A DNA stretch of 64,000 nt, from the NCBI RefSeq assembly GCF_001299635.1, contig NZ_JRHN01000047.1, positions 245,410 through 309,409 of the forward strand, read 5' to 3'. The notes under the pieces are model-generated. The model saw only the letters and a program-made list of their open reading frames with translations. It ran no database searches and was not told the DNA's origin. This stretch comes from Clostridioides difficile. Lineage in GTDB: Bacteria > Bacillota > Clostridia > Peptostreptococcales > Peptostreptococcaceae. Position numbers and translations under genes: made by a program. Position 1 is the first letter of the stretch, and every line of letters begins with the position of its first letter. Below are positions 18,588 to 26,753 of this stretch, in pieces.

Positions 18588-19225
18588 TTAATTACTCCCC
18601 CTTTTTTCCATTTCCATAAAAAAATATTCTGTTGCTCATCTTCATCATAATATTTACCATATTCAAACTCATCATTTTCTCTTACCATTGAAGAATATAT
18701 ATCATAATAACCTTTTTTTTCATTATACTCTGTCAATGTATTTATTCTTTTTATCATTCCATCTCCAATATTAATATCTGTATATTGATTGTATCCAATA
18801 GCTTTTTTATCTATTAGATTTACTTCAATTTCACTTAAAGATAATACCTTCGCTAAACAATTAGTCTTACCTAAGCATAGCGGCTCATTAAATTCTATAT
18901 TTTTATCTATGTTAGTATATATGATAAGTTTAGGATTAATTAGGTATTCAATGGGACATACATCAGTTTGAAATCTATCGCTATCTGTCAATGTTTTTAC
19001 ATTTGGATTGATTTCTTTATATATAGTCTGTAAATCTTTAAATGTACCATCATGATATATAACATATCCTAATATAAAATTATCTATTTCTTCACCATAT
19101 ATATTTTTTAAAATTCCGACAACTGTTGATATTGGTGGAATTTCATATGTTCTTTGTATCTTGCTATGCATAGGAATTTTAAAGTGAGCCATATCTCCAA
19201 TTATTTCGATTTTATTTAATATCAT
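18578..19225 (-). CDS. cas5: Cas5 subunit of Cascade (I-B/Tneap)
   Basis: Binds the 5' handle of the crRNA. 215 residues; the N-terminal segment with RTYEIPPISTVVGILKNIYG matches the Cas5 pattern in which a conserved Pro-rich PP.STV.G turn follows the first strand. GAGGAG precedes the ATG at 19225. First gene of the operon; the promoter must lie in 19226-19390, where several AT-rich candidates exist but none is convincing. Confidence 0.85.
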   Translation of the reverse strand: MILNKIEIIGDMAHFKIPMHSKIQRTYEIPPISTVVGILKNIYGEEIDNFILGYVIYHDGTFKDLQTIYKEINPNVKTLTDSDRFQTDVCPIEYLINPKLIIYTNIDKNIEFNEPLCLGKTNCLAKVLSLSEIEVNLIDKKAIGYNQYTDINIGDGMIKRINTLTEYNEKKGYYDIYSSMVRENDEFEYGKYYDEDEQQNIFLWKWKKGGVIKCI

Positions 19226-19394
19226 TTTATCTCCTCAAATATTTAGTTAAAATACTCCATTTTATTTATAAAGTTAGACATTCATTTATAAAAACCTTTA
19301 ATTTTTACCATTATTTTCCTAAAAGTAACAAATATATAACTTAATTAGATTATTTTAGTGAAGTTTCTAAAAACTTTACACTTACCTTAAATCA

Positions 19395-19502
19395 AGGTTC
19401 TCCTTCAAACTTTCAATATAGTACTTGTAATTTTCTAAAATATTTCTATGTATGTTCATTTATTTAACAATAAAAATACATTTCTATGGATTCATCATAC
19501 AT
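19395..19502 (-). pseudogene. Decayed copy of the DUF6809-like gene
   Basis: On the minus strand 19502 begins ATGTATGATGAA as in the intact gene at 21378. The match continues (INEH, then TATATTGAA) but meets stop codons at codon 12 and again soon after, plus frameshifts. The sequence upstream (19503-19625), including a GTAGCTG...CAACTAC hairpin, also matches the upstream region of the intact gene (21379-21500). The stretch 19226-19705 holds nothing else apart from the cas5 leader. Confidence 0.7.
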
Positions 19503-19705
19503 GTTAGTACTTAATTGATTTTCATCAATAACTTAAGATATACCTAATCGGTTAGACTAATATACCTCAAATATTTAATTTATAAAAGTAGCTGTTATAC
19601 TTTAGCAACTACCTTTTCCTAATAAATTCTTTGATTTTTTATATCAGTATTTGTTGTTAACTAGTTTAGAATATATACTTTATATATCTCTGCCATACAT
19701 AAGCA

Positions 19706-20833
19706 TTATTTACTATCTTTTATAATTTGCTTCAAATCATCAATACTCAAAACATTATCTTTCTTCCTGTGAATCATTCTATGACAATTTGAACATATTG
19801 GCACCAAATCTGTTTTGGGATTTATATTGCTTTCTTCTCCAACAGAACTTAATGGTTTAATATGATGAATTTCTATGTATCCCTTACCTCTATCTCCATA
19901 AGTTTTTTCGAAGTCAAACCCACATACAATACACTTTGTGCCATGATATTTTATTGCTTCTATTCTATTTCTGGGGTTACGCTCATACTGTTTCCCATAA
20001 ACATATTTAACTTTCCCTTCTTTTCTAATTTCAGTTTCTAATTCTACATTAATAGTATTAATGTTCAAAGGATTATTTTGACTTATTTCCTCTAATACAT
20101 CGTCTTCTATTTCAGTAGTAAAAATGAATTCTATGTTAAAATTATTACTATCAAGTTTTATGAATCTTATTTTAGGTAAATTTGTTTTTCCTTCTATTTT
20201 ATTTTCTAAGAATTTCTCATAATACTCAGGAAATATACTTCTTAGTAAATCTCTAAACTTAGATTTCCAAATTATTCTACTTCTTGGATTCTCTAATTTA
20301 TCCATCTCTATAACTGCACTATAATAATTATCATTATATTTAAAATTCACATTTTTCTTTTCATTCTTTCCTAAATTATTTATCTCAAAAAAATGTCTTA
20401 TTTCTATTGGAACTCCTGTCCCATTATGTTTTAATGTAGATTTATCAATTGTTTTTAAAGCTATTTTTTCATCTAATAACTCCCAAGAGTCAACTATTAT
20501 AGGATACTCATTTATATTTTTAATTTCTAAAAGTATATTAATAATTTGCTTGAAATGTATCTCATCTTCCTTAAGAACTTCAATTGCTTTATCTATTGTG
20601 TATCCTGTAAAAATACCTTTATGATTTTTATTTATTCCTAAATGATGTAATATACCCATTGATTGATAACCTTTACTTTGTTTTGATGATAAATCTAGTA
20701 TCTCATCATCTATCTTTCTATTACTCATATTATTTTTAAATAAATAATTATAAACTACTTTGTTTATTTGCTCTGATGTGTATTTATTAAACTCTCTTTT
20801 TCTATCATTAGGCTCTAACTTAGGTATTGTCAT
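19706..20833 (-). CDS. HNH endonuclease, McrA-like, probable defence nuclease
   Basis: 375 residues. The C-terminal 80 form a zinc-type HNH nuclease: CIVCGFDF, then GYIEIHHIKPLS, then CSNCHRMIH, with all four Cys and the catalytic His present. The N-terminal 290 residues are not recognised. This architecture (unknown recognition domain + HNH) is typical of modification-dependent restriction enzymes. It lies beside the cas operon, flanked by an intact and a decayed copy of the same small gene, which suggests later insertion as cargo. A homing or phage-type HNH is the alternative. Confidence 0.8.
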   Translation of the reverse strand: MTIPKLEPNDRKREFNKYTSEQINKVVYNYLFKNNMSNRKIDDEILDLSSKQSKGYQSMGILHHLGINKNHKGIFTGYTIDKAIEVLKEDEIHFKQIINILLEIKNINEYPIIVDSWELLDEKIALKTIDKSTLKHNGTGVPIEIRHFFEINNLGKNEKKNVNFKYNDNYYSAVIEMDKLENPRSRIIWKSKFRDLLRSIFPEYYEKFLENKIEGKTNLPKIRFIKLDSNNFNIEFIFTTEIEDDVLEEISQNNPLNINTINVELETEIRKEGKVKYVYGKQYERNPRNRIEAIKYHGTKCIVCGFDFEKTYGDRGKGYIEIHHIKPLSSVGEESNINPKTDLVPICSNCHRMIHRKKDNVLSIDDLKQIIKDSK

Positions 20834-20960
20834 ATTCTCCTCCTCAATTGATTATTTTAGATTTTAATAAAATTATTGTATCATATATTTATTATTAAAA
20901 TATATTGTGCTATTTATCAAAATACATAAATCCTACAATGTCATTGATTGCATAAAAACA

Positions 20961-20986
20961 AAAGAGGGCATACTTATACCCTCTTT
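20961..20986. terminator. Bidirectional hairpin terminator
   Basis: AAAGAGGG/CCCTCTTT with a 10-nt loop, and a T-rich tract on the minus strand. It separates the DUF6809-like gene from the HNH gene. Confidence 0.65.
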
Positions 20987-21105
20987 ATTAAATATATTTA
21001 TTTTAAACAATGTAATTAATATATACTTCACTTAAAGTATTCTAGTACAACTTATTAATAATCTCGATTTACTATTTAATTATTCTATTGAGATACACAA
21101 ATTAA

Positions 21106-21378
21106 TTACTTCAACAACTCTATTATAAATTTTGCTCCTGTTTTAAATCCTAATTTATAACTAAGTTCCCTTTCAAATTCTATTAATGAATTAAACAAAT
21201 CATTTAATTCAACCAACAGATATTTCTTATCATCTTCCAAATTTTTTTCCAATAATTCATTAATTTTTTTAACCTCTTTCCAACATTCAATATAATACTC
21301 ATCTTTTTCTAAAATACTTCTATACATATGTTCATTTATCCAATAATCAAAATATATTTCTATAATTTCATCATACAT
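21106..21378 (-). CDS. Small helical protein, DUF6809-like
   Basis: 90 residues, acidic and almost all helical, ending in YKLGFKTGAKFIIELL. This resembles the C-terminal GFRLGARLMLE pattern I associate with DUF6809 proteins found in Firmicutes phages and mobile elements. The ATG at 21378 has AGGAGG upstream. A decayed copy lies at 19395-19502. Function unknown. Confidence 0.65.
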   Translation of the reverse strand: MYDEIIEIYFDYWINEHMYRSILEKDEYYIECWKEVKKINELLEKNLEDDKKYLLVELNDLFNSLIEFERELSYKLGFKTGAKFIIELLK

Positions 21379-21460
21379 GTTAGTACCTCCTTGACTTTAA
21401 TCAGGTACTTAATATATACTTAAGTTGCTAGGTTAGTGTACATCAAGTACCTAATTTATA

Positions 21461-21494
21461 AAGGTAGTTGTTATATTTATATGGCAACTACCTT
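21461..21494. terminator. Hairpin between the dnaB-like and DUF6809-like genes
   Basis: AAGGTAGTTG pairs with CAACTACCTT around a 14-nt loop. A diverged version is present upstream of the pseudogene near 19575-19615. It may end the replication operon or act in the 5' region of the DUF6809-like gene. Confidence 0.45.
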
Positions 21495-21625
21495 TTTCTA
21501 ATAAGTGTTTAAATCTAAACTCAATATATTTTAAATCTTTATTACATCTAATTAATACTTATCTTTATCCTTCAACACTTCTCGAAACATAATTTATCTA
21601 TTACTCAATAAATCATGCTTCTTTT

Positions 21626-22960
21626 TTATATCTCTTGTATCTTCTTACATTCTTCAAAAGAAAACAAATTTCCTATATACCAATATGGTCTAAATCCTGA
21701 CTCACCATCTCTATTTTTAGCAACAATAATCTCACTTAAATTAGCACCAAAACCTTTTTCTCTTCGTCTCAGCTCTCTTATATCCTCAATTCCCATTGTC
21801 TTACAATAATTAAGAGCTTCTTTTTCTGTAGGTCTATGAATATATATAACTGAATTAGAATCCATATATATCTGCTTTGAACTTCTCATTACTCTATCGC
21901 CTTTAGGTCTTTCATCCTTCAATTCATCATTTAATTGAGCAAGCTGAATAACTGGTATATTAAAATCTAAAGTAATCTTTTTTATTTGCCTTGATAAGTC
22001 AGCGAATTTAGCTTCTCCTACTTCTTTACCTTCATAATCCAAAATTTGCAAATAATCAATTATTACTAAACTAGGCTTAATATTCTTTATTTCTCTCTTT
22101 ATCCCTGATACTGTATTTACAGAGTCATTTATATAAAGGTTATTTTCTTGATTTATTATGCTTAAAGCTTGTATATATTTGACTATTTCATCATCATTTA
22201 GATTTCTATTTTTCATTTTTACAACTGATATTCCAGTTAGTGAGGCTATATTTCTAAACAGAATCTGTATATCACTCATTTCTCCACTTATAAAAAGTAC
22301 TTTCTTTCCTTGAAATATTACATTTCTAAGTATTTGTAAAGCTAATGCTGTTTTCCCCCTTCCACTTTTGGCTGCTATTGTAGTTAGTTCACCTCCATAT
22401 AAACCTCCTATAGTATCATCTAAGAACTTTATTCCAGTCTTAATACCTTCATTCATTTCATCATTTATATATTCAAAGGCTCTCTCTGATATGGCTGTTA
22501 TACTTGAATCCTTTTTTATTAATTTCTGATTGGCTTTATTTATATCATTTTCTAACTGATATATAAGAGTATTATCATCTATTTCTCCAAGATTGAACTT
22601 ATTGAATTTATCAATTATATTTCTATTTTTATATTTTTCAATAACTATACTGACATAACTCGTGAAATTTGATACTGTTGGGACTATTGTTGACAAACTG
22701 GTAATATAGCTTATACCTCCAATATTATTCAAATGACCTTTTCTCTTTAATTCATCTGTAAGAGTTATTATATCTATTACTTCATTTCTCTTATTTATTT
22801 CTTTTATAGCCTTAAATATGTATTTATGTTCCTCATGATAAAACATGTCTTCATTTAACATTTGCTCTAACTCTTCTACTATTGTTGAGTCTAATAAAAT
22901 GCTTCCTAATATTGATTGCTCTGCTTCTGTATTTTTAATTAAGTTGTTTGAATTATTTAT
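21626..22960 (-). CDS. DnaB-like replicative helicase of the element
   Basis: Unwinds DNA for replication of the element. The RecA-like C-terminal domain shows Walker A AAKSGRGKTALAL, SGEMSD, and Walker B LVIIDYLQIL. Reading only from the first ATG (22861) would cut the conserved N-terminal start. The frame extends upstream through NTEAEQSILGSILLD, the usual DnaB beginning, to a GGGAGG ribosome site at 22973-22968. The only starts near that site are ATT at 22963 and ATA at 22960, so the gene seems to use a non-canonical start codon. Full length is then about 444 residues, normal for DnaB. Confidence 0.85.
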   Translation of the reverse strand: MNNSNNLIKNTEAEQSILGSILLDSTIVEELEQMLNEDMFYHEEHKYIFKAIKEINKRNEVIDIITLTDELKRKGHLNNIGGISYITSLSTIVPTVSNFTSYVSIVIEKYKNRNIIDKFNKFNLGEIDDNTLIYQLENDINKANQKLIKKDSSITAISERAFEYINDEMNEGIKTGIKFLDDTIGGLYGGELTTIAAKSGRGKTALALQILRNVIFQGKKVLFISGEMSDIQILFRNIASLTGISVVKMKNRNLNDDEIVKYIQALSIINQENNLYINDSVNTVSGIKREIKNIKPSLVIIDYLQILDYEGKEVGEAKFADLSRQIKKITLDFNIPVIQLAQLNDELKDERPKGDRVMRSSKQIYMDSNSVIYIHRPTEKEALNYCKTMGIEDIRELRRREKGFGANLSEIIVAKNRDGESGFRPYWYIGNLFSFEECKKIQEI

Positions 22961-22972
22961 AATATAACCTCC

Positions 22973-23722
22973 CTACCACTTTAATTGAGAGTCATCTGGA
23001 TTATATACCTTTTCATCTTTATTTAGGTCAGTTTCCTTGCTATGATAATTGCCCTCTAGTATCTTGGTAAAATTACTTGAATTCATTATCCAATCAAAAT
23101 TTGCTTTCCATCCTGTATTATTGTTTCCATTTAGAAAACTTGTATTACTAACTATATTTATAACCTCTAATACAGTTTCTTTATCATATTCTCTTATTAT
23201 TGAATTTATTCTCCTCTTTCTTGTGTCTGTTAGTTTCTTGACCTTTGAAAGTTCAATACAAGTTGAGTTAAATTTGCTTATAATTTCACTATATATAATA
23301 TTATTTTCATTCTTTATATTCTTGATTGTTGTTGATTGATTGTTAATCGTCTGTTGATTAGGTTGTTGATTTTCTATGTTCTCTTGGTAAAGCTCCCAGT
23401 TTTCAATAGTTATGACTATATATTTGTTTGTTGTTTCGTATGTTAGAAAACCAGCATTTTTAAAAAACAACAAACAACTTCTAACCATTTGATAACTAAC
23501 TCCTTTACCACATCTTTCAGCTATTTTGCTATATGAAGAAATAAATTGTCCAGACTTTATTTTTATCCTTTTATTATCTATAAAAACATGATTTTCTTTA
23601 TGACTAGCCATAAGTAATAGAGTTATTAATATTACTTTTCTTTCTGGTTTAATATCTTTCCAAATTGATTTATCCAATAACTCCCTGTAAAGCTTTATCC
23701 ACCCTTTATTGCTCAATTGCAA
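22973..23722 (-). CDS. Replication initiator/replisome organiser with winged helix
   Basis: 249 residues. The N-terminal part beginning WIKLYRELLDKSIWKD and containing SGQFISSYSKIAERCG matches phage replisome organiser proteins that recognise the origin, followed by a Gln/Asn-rich linker and a DnaD-like C-terminal helix region. It lies directly before the helicase gene, whose ribosome site overlaps its stop codon. Together they make a phage-type replication module. An origin inside this gene is likely but was not identified. Confidence 0.8.
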   Translation of the reverse strand: MQLSNKGWIKLYRELLDKSIWKDIKPERKVILITLLLMASHKENHVFIDNKRIKIKSGQFISSYSKIAERCGKGVSYQMVRSCLLFFKNAGFLTYETTNKYIVITIENWELYQENIENQQPNQQTINNQSTTIKNIKNENNIIYSEIISKFNSTCIELSKVKKLTDTRKRRINSIIREYDKETVLEVINIVSNTSFLNGNNNTGWKANFDWIMNSSNFTKILEGNYHSKETDLNKDEKVYNPDDSQLKW

Positions 23723-23737
23723 ACACCTACTTTAAGA

Positions 23738-24052
23738 CTATAACTTGATACCATTTGCATTTTCAATAAACCAATCATCCAATTTGTTTTTTATTATGTA
23801 TACTCGATTATTTATCCATATACAAGGGAAACCTTTATTTTTAGAGTGACATAACTGCCTAAATTTTGATTCTCCTATAGGATAAAGCTTAGATGCTTCT
23901 TTACATGTTATAAGTTCAGCTTTATTTCTTTTCGCATTTTCAATAATTTTATATCCTTGCTTTTTTTCTTGTGCTTCTTCTTCATTCTTTACAATAATGT
24001 TTAAAGTAGCTTGTAATGTCTTTAAAACTTCTAAATTATTATTCTCTTTCAT
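23738..24052 (-). CDS. Excisionase-like DNA-binding protein
   Basis: 104 residues. The C-terminal half ITCKEASKLYPIGESKFRQLCHSKNKGFPCIWINNRVYIIKNKLDDWF is a MerR/excisionase-type winged helix, as in the Tn916 Xis group. The N-terminal 40 residues are a charged helix. It lies one gene away from the regulatory switch and opposite in direction to the integrase, as expected for a directionality factor. A replication-linked helix-turn-helix protein is possible. Confidence 0.75.
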   Translation of the reverse strand: MKENNNLEVLKTLQATLNIIVKNEEEAQEKKQGYKIIENAKRNKAELITCKEASKLYPIGESKFRQLCHSKNKGFPCIWINNRVYIIKNKLDDWFIENANGIKL

Positions 24053-24055
24053 ATT

Positions 24056-24256
24056 TTACTCCTCCTTACTAAAAAATAATTCTTCTACTGTTGTATCTAA
24101 AGCTCTAGATAGTTTAATCATCAAATCATTGCTTGGATTATTAGCCTTACCTGTTTCCAAGTTTGACAAATAATATCTTGATATACCAACTCTATCTGCC
24201 AGTTCTTGTTGCTTTAAACCTTTTTTAATCCTAAATATTTTTAAATTGATTCCCAT
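24056..24256 (-). CDS. XRE-family regulator (Cro-like)
   Basis: 66-residue single helix-turn-helix protein (KQQELADRVGISRYYLSNLETGKANNPS). AGGAGG precedes the ATG at 24256. It is the first gene of the leftward excision/replication operon and faces the rightward XRE gene across the operator region, like Cro opposite a repressor. It ends 4 bp before the excisionase start. Confidence 0.85.
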   Translation of the reverse strand: MGINLKIFRIKKGLKQQELADRVGISRYYLSNLETGKANNPSNDLMIKLSRALDTTVEELFFSKEE

Positions 24257-24276
24257 ACTTTTTCCTCCTTTTTTCT

Positions 24277-24320
24277 AGTTTACATTCGTAAACTTTACAT
24301 TTTAATTATAATGTCGACAT
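24277..24320. promoter_or_regulatory. Divergent operator region of the element's genetic switch
   Basis: Between the divergent XRE genes lie an inverted repeat AGTTTAC-ATTC-GTAAACT (24277-24294) and a second palindrome ATGTCGACAT (24311-24320). These are natural binding sites for the two XRE proteins that would decide between integrated maintenance and excision/replication. Confidence 0.55.
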
Positions 24321-24402
24321 ATGTGTGCTGTCAATAAGAATATATTATTTTTCTGTTCTCATTTGTGTACTTTTGGGATATACTTTATACGAGGTGATAA
24401 TA

Positions 24403-25167
24403 TTGCAAATTGGAAAAAACTTAAAAAAGATAAGAAAACAAAAAGAACTAACACAGATTCAACTTGCTGAAATTAGTGGCATCTCAAGAAATGCTCTAAT
24501 AAATTATGAAAATGATAAAAGAATACCTAGTATAGATACCTTATCAAAACTCGCTAAAGCTTTGAAAATTGAAAAGACTATCTTTTATTTTGATATTGAA
24601 AATGAAGTAATGACTAATGAAGATGTTTTATACTTTTTACAGTCTTTATTCCCAGAAGAATACTATTCTTTTGATGAATTTTTAAATGCTATTTCAAATC
24701 TTATGGAAGATGATGATATTAGGATTACCTCAAGTTTATTGATAGGTGCTTGGTCTGATAAAGACCAATATTATAAACTTGGTGAAAAATTAGAACTAAA
24801 TGAAAATCAAGTTTATAATTGGATACTTTCAGATTGTATATCTAATACTGAATTAGATTTTTCATTACATCCTGATGATATAAAAGAAATTATTAAAAAT
24901 GATGTTCTTATAAAACAATCAATTGATGAATTATTAGATATTGGTCTATCAGAAGAAAATATAGAAGCAATCTATGATTACTTTAGTGAGGCAACAGATA
25001 ATGGGAGTAACATTCGACTAAAAAAGTTAATATCTCAAAAAGAAAATATGACTATTAAAAATAATGATTACTTTAAATTATTACAAGAAAATAATGAATT
25101 AAAGGAAAAAAATAAAAAGCTTGAAAATACACTTAAAGAAATAAAAAAACTACTAACTAAAATATAA
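24403..25167 (+). CDS. XRE-family repressor-like regulator with coiled-coil tail
   Basis: N-terminal helix-turn-helix (TQIQLAEISGISRNALINYENDKRIPS), then about 190 residues without a recognised domain and a C-terminal Lys/Glu-rich coiled coil. I chose the TTG at 24403 with GAGGTGAT 5 nt upstream, giving about 254 residues. An upstream ATG at 24325 would add a hydrophobic stretch covering the promoter and is rejected. First gene of the rightward regulator-Fic-integrase series; the CI-like side of the switch. Confidence 0.8.
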   Translation: MQIGKNLKKIRKQKELTQIQLAEISGISRNALINYENDKRIPSIDTLSKLAKALKIEKTIFYFDIENEVMTNEDVLYFLQSLFPEEYYSFDEFLNAISNLMEDDDIRITSSLLIGAWSDKDQYYKLGEKLELNENQVYNWILSDCISNTELDFSLHPDDIKEIIKNDVLIKQSIDELLDIGLSEENIEAIYDYFSEATDNGSNIRLKKLISQKENMTIKNNDYFKLLQENNELKEKNKKLENTLKEIKKLLTKI

Positions 25168-25238
25168 AATAATATCAATACTATCTAAAGCAATGATAAA
25201 AAACTACAAATGGAGTTACAATTATTAATAAAGCATAT

Positions 25239-25421
25239 ATGCTAAAATACACATATAAATACCCTATTAATTTATTTTATGGAGATAAAAAATATACTCT
25301 AATATACATTAAAAGAATTATGAGTAAGTTAGTATATGATATAGATAATCTAGAAAATAACTCCTTTATATGTGTAAAAGTACAATCATTGTTTGATGAT
25401 ATATTTAAGGTGGAATTATGA
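25239..25421 (+). CDS. 60-residue copy of the Fic N-terminus, possible stand-alone inhibitor
   Basis: The protein aligns with residues about 6-60 of the Fic-like protein encoded 760 bp downstream: KYTYKYPINL for KYTHKFPTNL, GDKKYTLIY for GDKKYTLTY, and NLENNSF for NLENNPF. The DNA upstream also aligns, but the Fic ATG is replaced by ATT, so the start shown is the next in-frame ATG. It keeps the NLEN segment where class II Fic proteins have their inhibitory helix and lacks the catalytic core. Its stop overlaps the ATG of the next XRE gene. Either a decaying duplicate or a small inhibitor. Confidence 0.55.
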   Translation: MLKYTYKYPINLFYGDKKYTLIYIKRIMSKLVYDIDNLENNSFICVKVQSLFDDIFKVEL

Positions 25422-25909
25422 TAAATAATACAATCGGAGAAAAGATTAAACAATATAGGAAATCGATAAATATGTCAAGGAATGAGCTAGCCAACAAGAT
25501 TGGTTGTTCAGTTCATGCTATAGCTAAATATGAGCAAAATCAAAGAATACCTAGTCTAGATATGATAAGAAAAATATCTACTGCTTTATCAATTGCCATA
25601 AATAAACTCATTGTTGAAGAAAATGATTTAGATACTTTAACAAATAATAATATTAATTTAAAAGTATTTGATAAAGAGTTGGATTTAGTAGTTCACATAT
25701 TAGAAAATTATGGTTATGATATGAAAACAGACTATAAAAAAAAGTTTGAAATTACAGATAATGCAGATACAATAAAACCAATTAGCTTAAGCTTCTCTGA
25801 CTTCAAAGACTTCTCCAAAAATCTAAATTGGGTGATAAATGGTCTTGTTGAAAATTTTATACAAGAAAACTCTAATGGTCTTATTGAAGATGAGGATGAA
25901 GAATATTAG
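25418..25909 (+). CDS. XRE-family regulator
   Basis: 163 residues with a helix-turn-helix at the N-terminus (MSRNELANKIGCSVHAIAKYEQNQRIPS) and an unrecognised acidic C-terminal half ending in EDEDEEY. The ATG overlaps the stop of the 60-residue Fic-like ORF (ATGA), so the two are probably translated together. It may regulate the Fic-integrase pair that follows after 90 bp. Confidence 0.8.
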   Translation: MINNTIGEKIKQYRKSINMSRNELANKIGCSVHAIAKYEQNQRIPSLDMIRKISTALSIAINKLIVEENDLDTLTNNNINLKVFDKELDLVVHILENYGYDMKTDYKKKFEITDNADTIKPISLSFSDFKDFSKNLNWVINGLVENFIQENSNGLIEDEDEEY

Positions 25910-26000
25910 TATTGCACATTTTCAAAATATGGGTTTACCTATTAACTTTTATACATTCATAGTTAATAAATAAAAATTAGATATGAAAGGAGCTAAAATC

Positions 26001-26753
26001 ATGAATAAATCATATATACCAAAATACACACATAAATTCCCTACGAATCTACCTCATGGAGATAAAAAGTATACTTTAACATACCTTAGAAGAATGATAA
26101 GTGAATTTGTATATGATATGGGTAACCTAGAAAATAACCCCTTCACATTCCCAGAAGTACAAACATTACTTGATGGTATAACAGTAGGTGGACATAAATT
26201 AAGTGACCAAAATCAAATACTAAATATAAAATCATCATGGGATTATGTAATAAAATTAAGTAACAAAGAAAACTTATCTTTAAATAAAGATACAATTTGC
26301 TCTATACATAAAATAGTTGCAAGAGATGAAGCTCTAATCGTTGGAGATTTCAGAAATGGTAATATAGGTATAGCTGGTACCACTCAATATGAATGCATAG
26401 AAGCCACTCTATTAAATGAGTTATTTGTAAGCGACATAAATATCATAAATAAAATAACTAACCCCTTAGAAAAGGCTATAATAATAAATTTATGGTTGTC
26501 CTATTGCCAATTCTTCTATGATGGCAACAAAAGAACTGCTAGACTTACCTCAAACCTAATACTTATAAGTAATGATATAGGAGTTCTATCAATACCAGCT
26601 AAACATAAACAAGAATACAACACATTAATGCTAAACTTCTATGAAACACTAGAAGCTGATGAAGTTATAAAATTCTTATTAGAGAAATGTATTACATTCT
26701 TTGATGGATATAACTATAAATCATATAAGGAGCTGTTTAAAAATGGCAACTAA
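26001..26753 (+). CDS. Fic-family protein with altered catalytic motif
   Basis: Fic proteins transfer AMP or related groups to target proteins and often act as toxins. 250 residues from the ATG at 26001 (AAAGGAG upstream). The N-terminal NLENNPFTFPEVQTLLDG segment resembles the inhibitory helix and following Fic_N region (consensus xIEGN..T..EV..LL). The core motif reads QFFYDGNKRTAR where the consensus is HxFxDGN(G/K)RxxR, so the catalytic His is Gln (about residue 170, codon 26508-26510). Classical AMPylation would be lost. The 3' end overlaps the integrase gene by 11 bp. Confidence 0.85.
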   Translation: MNKSYIPKYTHKFPTNLPHGDKKYTLTYLRRMISEFVYDMGNLENNPFTFPEVQTLLDGITVGGHKLSDQNQILNIKSSWDYVIKLSNKENLSLNKDTICSIHKIVARDEALIVGDFRNGNIGIAGTTQYECIEATLLNELFVSDINIINKITNPLEKAIIINLWLSYCQFFYDGNKRTARLTSNLILISNDIGVLSIPAKHKQEYNTLMLNFYETLEADEVIKFLLEKCITFFDGYNYKSYKELFKNGN

